A DNA stretch of 64,000 nt from Dysidea avara (taxonomy: Eukaryota; Porifera; Demospongiae; Dictyoceratida; Dysideidae): NCBI RefSeq assembly GCF_963678975.1, contig NC_089280.1, positions 15,722,780 through 15,786,779 of the forward strand. Direction: 5' to 3'. Position 1 is the first letter of the stretch. Each line of letters begins with the position of its first letter. This document shows positions 59,704-64,000 of the stretch, one piece after another. Under the pieces are notes generated by a model that saw only the letters and a program-made list of their open reading frames with translations, was not told the origin of the DNA and did no database searches. The position numbers and the translations under genes were made by a program.

Positions 59704-60509
59704 GCGGTGCACCATTACTCATGGAAAACAACAGCACTTGCATGTGTCCAGCTCATTAAAATTTTCATTAGAGATAGGTACTATAACCAATCATATCAAA
59801 GAGGTGAGCATATGCTCGCTTCCAGTGGTTTTACACGTTTCTCTACGCCTGAATAGTCCATACTAAATATATATTATGTAAGGCCTACTTGTTCTTTCAG
59901 TGTGTGCTATCAAACGTTTGGGTAGCTGGCCTTTGTAACAAAATTTATTAAGGAAGAACAAGTAGCCAGGTGACTATAGTGTTACTACAGGTGACTATAT
60001 TAATATCACAGTCTTGGCCAAATGTATGTATGCATGTTGCTAGTTACCACTGTGGCTTACATACTGTTCTTAAAAGTTAAATTGACTACCTACCTTATAT
60101 AGGACTTAATAATAATTTTCAAGTATACAGATCCTCCTAATACTTTGTGTATGATATGACGATGAAGCCAATGTTCCCGGTACTGCAGCGGTATAAATGT
60201 GGTGTACGACATTACCCAAAAGCATAGATGTTATGTACGCCAACAGTCATGTTCCACCAGCAACTGTTAAGTATGCCTAAATACTGTATAATTAAAAAAG
60301 CATCGATGAAATGACAACAAATGCTAGAAATTTTTGAGGGATGAAATTCTTGCAAATTTGTGAATATTGACAGTTTTCTATATAATTTTATATTGATGAA
60401 ATCATTGAGTGATTACCTTAGTGAAGTAATGTATAATGATGCTCTCTAGATTTTGTGAATTTAAAGGCATGTTTTACACAGTTTTGCACAGTTTTGTCCC
60501 TCATAACCT
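59704..60509. other. no gene seen
   Basis: AT-rich sequence with no supported feature. Confidence 0.4.
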
Positions 60510-61090
60510 ATAGCCTGTGTGCACTTACTACTGATATTCTTGGTATGATAGATTCAACCAGTAAAGTGTGCCAGATTCACTCAGTAGGGAGTACTCAAGT
60601 TGTACGATGACCTTTGTGCACTAACAACCGATATCCTTGGCAGATTCGGTCAGCAAAGAGTACTGAAGTTATAATGACAGACAATCGGTAAGTATGATCA
60701 TGGCCTTTGCATACTAATAACAGCTTATATTCTTGACAGATTCAGTCAGCAAAGTATACTCAAGTTATTCAATGGACAATAATGACCATGGTCTTTGTAT
60801 GATGGACAACTTGCAATAGCCTTTTGTGCACTAACAATCAATATCATTCGGCCATCAAGGAGTACCCAAGTTTACGGCAGACAACTGCTAAGTATGACCA
60901 CGGCCTTTGTATAATAATGACCGATATCCTTGGCAGATTCACTCAACAGAGAGTACCCATGTGTACGATGGACAGCTGGTAAGTTTTCACTAGCATTTGT
61001 TCACTAACAACTGATATCCTTTGCAGATTCAGTCAGCGAAGAGAACTGAAGCTGTATGACATACAACTGGTAAGTACTGTATGTCTGAGC
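60510..61090 (+). repeat. degenerate tandem array of exon-like units
   Basis: About six units starting near 60512, 60610, 60706, 60821, 60903 and 60992. Most contain CCTTGGCAG, then ATTCAGTCAGCAAAGAGTAC and a tail ending CTG|GTAAGT, i.e. an acceptor, a 42-44-nt body and a donor. One body (60951-60992) is exactly 14 codons (IHSTESTHVYDGQL); others carry indels or stops. A more diverged seventh unit may lie near 61200-61255. Confidence 0.65.
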
Positions 61091-61796
61091 ATTCACAACT
61101 TTACAACTGTTCTGAGCATTTACAACTTTACAACTGTTCTTTTGCAGTTTCTTTCAGTCAGTTATAAAGTTGTACCATAAATTTTATACTGGTAATTGTA
61201 GCCTATGTGCTCTTTAAAATAACTATGTCTTGGCAGATGCAGCCTGGTGAAAATAGTACTACATGTATGGCTTGAATTGATGTACAGCAACCACCAACTG
61301 GGTCAGGCCTGGTGTAGATGAAGAAAAGCCACCATGACAGAGAACATCTTAATGTTTTTTTCTATACAAATGTAATTCTACATAAAGGCAAGCTTAGATT
61401 AATGCCACTTGGGATGACAATGGAGCTGTTGTTGTGTGTGTTACAGTTTATTGAATTACATTTTTATACATAAATTCTTTAAAAATAGCACAGAATACAT
61501 AAGAATTTAATAATAAGTTAGCTGTATGTACTGTGCCCACGTAGCCATGCCAACAAGCTGTGGTAAGCTATACTACATTGTGTATATCTATTACATATGT
61601 ACACATGATGTATACACACCAGTGTATAGCAGCCAATTTGTAATACACAGGATATACAATTATAGTATATCATATTCATACATACCTGTGTAAATTGAAT
61701 GTATAATTGAGTTATGCCTACTAGTGTGCACCTGAGTATATCAAACTTTTTGCACAGTGATTGTACTGATTACTTTCGGTGGGTAATTACAACAAG

Positions 61797-61797
<1 letters not shown>

Positions 61798-61866
<69 letters not shown>

Positions 61867-61883
61867 ATGCACACACACACACA
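61798..61883. repeat. CA microsatellite
   Basis: CA tract with a few interruptions (CG, TA), forming the tail of the adjacent minus-strand SINE. Confidence 0.9.
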
Positions 61884-62285
61884 AAGCAAGCAAAGTCTAT
61901 GGCAATCATACGAAACACAGCCATTGCTGCCCAGCAAACCAGCACTGGGATGCCTGTGCACCACTCAAACCCTCCTGCTAGTAACACGCAGGAGGACTGT
62001 CAAGGTCTCACTGAAAGAGGTTGTGGAACCTGAATTCCACAATGACCCCAACACCACTAAGCGAGATAAGGACAGCCTGCATTTGCTTCTCCAGTAAACA
62101 CCAGTTACCCATTGATGTTACAGCTGGGTTGGCTGCTTCCCCTGATGACACCAGGGCACCAATACACAGCTGGGTATACTGGAGCAATATGAGAAATAAC
62201 AACACCAAGTTGGCATAATTGGGCATCAAACCTGGAACCTTTCGATTGCTAGCCGTTGCTTGATATTTTATGGTAACTATGTGGC
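61884..62285 (-). repeat. tRNA-derived SINE, second copy, TG tail
   Basis: On the minus strand: AGCAATCGAAAGGTTCCAGG, the CCAGCTGTAACATCAATGGG core, GGGGAAGCAGCCAACCCAGC and a GTTTGAGTGGTGCACAGGCA region, ending in the TG tract. The tRNA-like head is more decayed than in the copy at 47936. Confidence 0.7.
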
Positions 62286-63040
62286 AAAATCCTAGACAGA
62301 ATTCTTGCAGTAAAAGAAATTGATGAACGGTTGAAGCTGTGTCAAACATGCCAATATTAATTTCCTGCCAAAATTTTATGTGTAACATTTTATTTGAAAT
62401 TTACAAAATGTTTAGTGAATATGAAGCGCGTTTCTTTAGTTAGAATATCTTGATATGTGTCATCTATAGCTTGCCAATTTTCAGCACACATGAACAGTTG
62501 CAGTTGGTTCACAGACACATTCATTCTTATCATGACAATGTTTATTATGTTGCTTGATGCTATATCCTGGCTTCACAGTGACTAATAGTAGGGTCAAAAA
62601 CTGTGGTTTCGTGACCAACTTCTGGCTAACAAAGTTTGATGGTTTAATATTGTACTTTAGGGCATTTTAAACAAAATGAGCTCCCACGCCGCTTTTTAAA
62701 GTCTGGGGAAAGATCAGTAGAACCAAAAGTCTAAAGTGGCTACTAGCTGACATATGCAAAAATAAAATAATGATAAAAATTCAAACAAAGGTTCTTTTTA
62801 GACTAATTTGGGGTCAAGGAATCCATTTCTGATGTTAATTTTGTGATTGGATGTTCTTATAACCAAGAAATTTAAGTTTGGTAGCTACCGGAACAAACAA
62901 CTAGCTAGCTGTTTACAGTGATTAAGCCTTGTTCTTTCAGCTCCACAGTCAGTAGTACCTTTCTTGATAGTGAACAACCCCCTTTACAGAGTTAGCTGAC
63001 TAAAGCTAGCTGACTCAATTCTTTGCAATGAGAAGCAATT
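62286..63040. other. no gene seen
   Basis: AT-rich sequence without supported features. Confidence 0.35.
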
Positions 63041-64000
63041 AATGGCTGATACCAAAAATTGTCAACAACATTGATCGAATTCAAGCTGCTCAGGTGAATA
63101 GAAAGCTCTCTCAAAAGCACGAGGAATATACTCCAGCACATATGCGCAGAGATGGGCAAGCTGTACAAGATCTAACGACATGCTTCAACATTGCTATCCA
63201 TTTGATCCAGCACCACCTGCTCTAAGACCCTTACAATTAGCTATTCCAGCTACACCTGAGCTCATTTAGACTTCAAGAAGGCCAAGCAAGATGGGGGACC
63301 CAGCCAATAAAAATTTTCATGGATGAGCGCATCTATTCTAAAGAAAAATCCATCCATGACCGCATAAAACATAATTCGCATCTCACCTTTGCAGGGATTC
63401 CATCAAGAAAAGTCTCTGAAACGACACTAAAAATAAAACGAGGAAAAATGGATAACAGGACAATAGCATCCGTGTTAATGTCAGTGGTCTACTATCTCTA
63501 CCTGAGCTCATGAAACATGAAGAATACCTAACACTGTTTAATCCCAATGGTACTTTCAGAAAGACTCAAAAGAACAAACTTCATGCATTACAGCCCCTTG
63601 ATGTCTACTCCTACACAGCATTAGTGGACATGATGTAGTGCCTAGCATCACCTACAAGTCAAGAGTGATGAGTCTCCATACACTTGGGGTGACTACACCA
63701 AGGGTCTGTGATCCTGGCACAGCATGTCAGTGCTACCACCATCATCTGCATCATTGATCCCCATGACTATGCTGAGTCCACCAAAGATGATGAGCATGAA
63801 TTGCGCATTCAGGGTCAAGGTCCCATACCCAATGTGTATATGAAGCCAGTTGATCTGTTTCCCATGGCCCCATTCAAGACAATTCTCTGCACTGCTGGTA
63901 ATAAGAAATGCCTCCAGGCTCTAATCAAAACTCATCAGCTCTCAGAACTGTCTAAGTCTATCAATCAGGAACTAGTCTACTCAGTGGATGAGGACTGTGT
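63041..64000 (+). pseudogene. frameshifted coding remnant running off the right edge
   Basis: Coding-like stretches in changing frames: about 63073-63185 (IDRIQAAQVNRKLSQKHEEY, TPAHMRRDGQAVQDLTTC), 63195-63265 (YPFDPAPPALRPLQLAIPAT), 63319-63465 (RIYSKEKSIHDRIKHNSHLT), about 63500-63640 (LMKHEEYLTLFNPNGTFRKT) and 63717-64000, open to the edge (DDEHELRIQGQGPIPNVYMK, LSKSINQELVYSVDEDC). Base composition is markedly less AT-rich than around it. At least three frameshifts and several stops separate the blocks, so it looks dead or badly assembled. I recognise no family. The repeat-rich setting favours a transposon protein, but this is a guess. Confidence 0.5.

Noticed and set aside
60510-61090. 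CRISPR-like array
   Set aside because: Units are degenerate, of unequal length (82-115 bp), without constant repeats and unique spacers, and the genome is animal.

Overview
This is an AT-rich, intron-dense animal genome segment. Genes are split by many very short introns (46, 50, 52 and 53 bp in one gene), interspersed repeats are abundant, and the gene set is metazoan: a SPAG16-type ciliary WD40 protein, an nrf-6-type membrane acyltransferase, a receptor tail with NPXY and YxxM motifs, and a secreted fibrinogen-like lectin-like protein. Short introns plus this gene mix suggest a sponge, probably a demosponge, but that is inference and no species is claimed. There is no sign of a bacterial genome, CRISPR array or operon.

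Layout. 0-2.3 kb: nrf-6-like acyltransferase (+) with two single-base frameshifts. 3.7-5.4 kb: 3' end of a single-pass receptor gene (-), with one frameshift in the membrane segment. 8.6-9.5 kb: intronless secreted FReD-like protein (+). 10.3-11.0 kb: a mosaic pseudo-duplication joining a copy of the last SPAG16 exon to a copy of an intron from SPAG16's divergent neighbour. 12-17 kb: hAT-type repeats. 18.1-22.3 kb: SPAG16 (-, about 19 exons), with an RFX X-box between it and a divergent, unrecognised coiled-coil gene (+, 22.5-26.1 kb). 28.5-29.0 kb: an ISG15-like tandem ubiquitin-like protein (-). 29.4-30.8 kb: a Harbinger-like element holding a nested hAT MITE. 32.5-41.0 kb: an ankyrin-repeat gene (+, 19 exons, 555 codons that close in frame). 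42.4-46.8 kb: non-LTR retrotransposon fragments, one of them hit by three other elements, including a 1.4-kb TIR element with its own spliced gene. 46.9-50.7 kb: an orphan one-TM coiled-coil gene (+, 8 coding exons, 480 aa, one GC-AG intron). 51.8-52.7 kb: an 857-bp perfect CA repeat. 52.7-64 kb: repeats, tandem duplications, one isolated exon, SINE copies and a broken coding region running off the right edge.

The most unusual signal is a roughly 20-bp quasi-palindrome (core CTCTAATAGAG, extended TACTCTAATAGAGCAGTCA) seen at nearly 30 places. It often lies in the middle of MITEs whose terminal repeats and target duplications are unrelated, and it is often duplicated locally. The second is the 1.4-kb element at 43.8-45.2 kb: 33-bp terminal repeats, a 3-bp TAA duplication, an insertion site that rejoins the host reverse-transcriptase frame exactly, and a two-exon gene for a CxxC/CxxC protein that is not a recognisable transposase. 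Exon models were built by hand from splice sites and phase; homology calls come from recognised motifs, not from searches.
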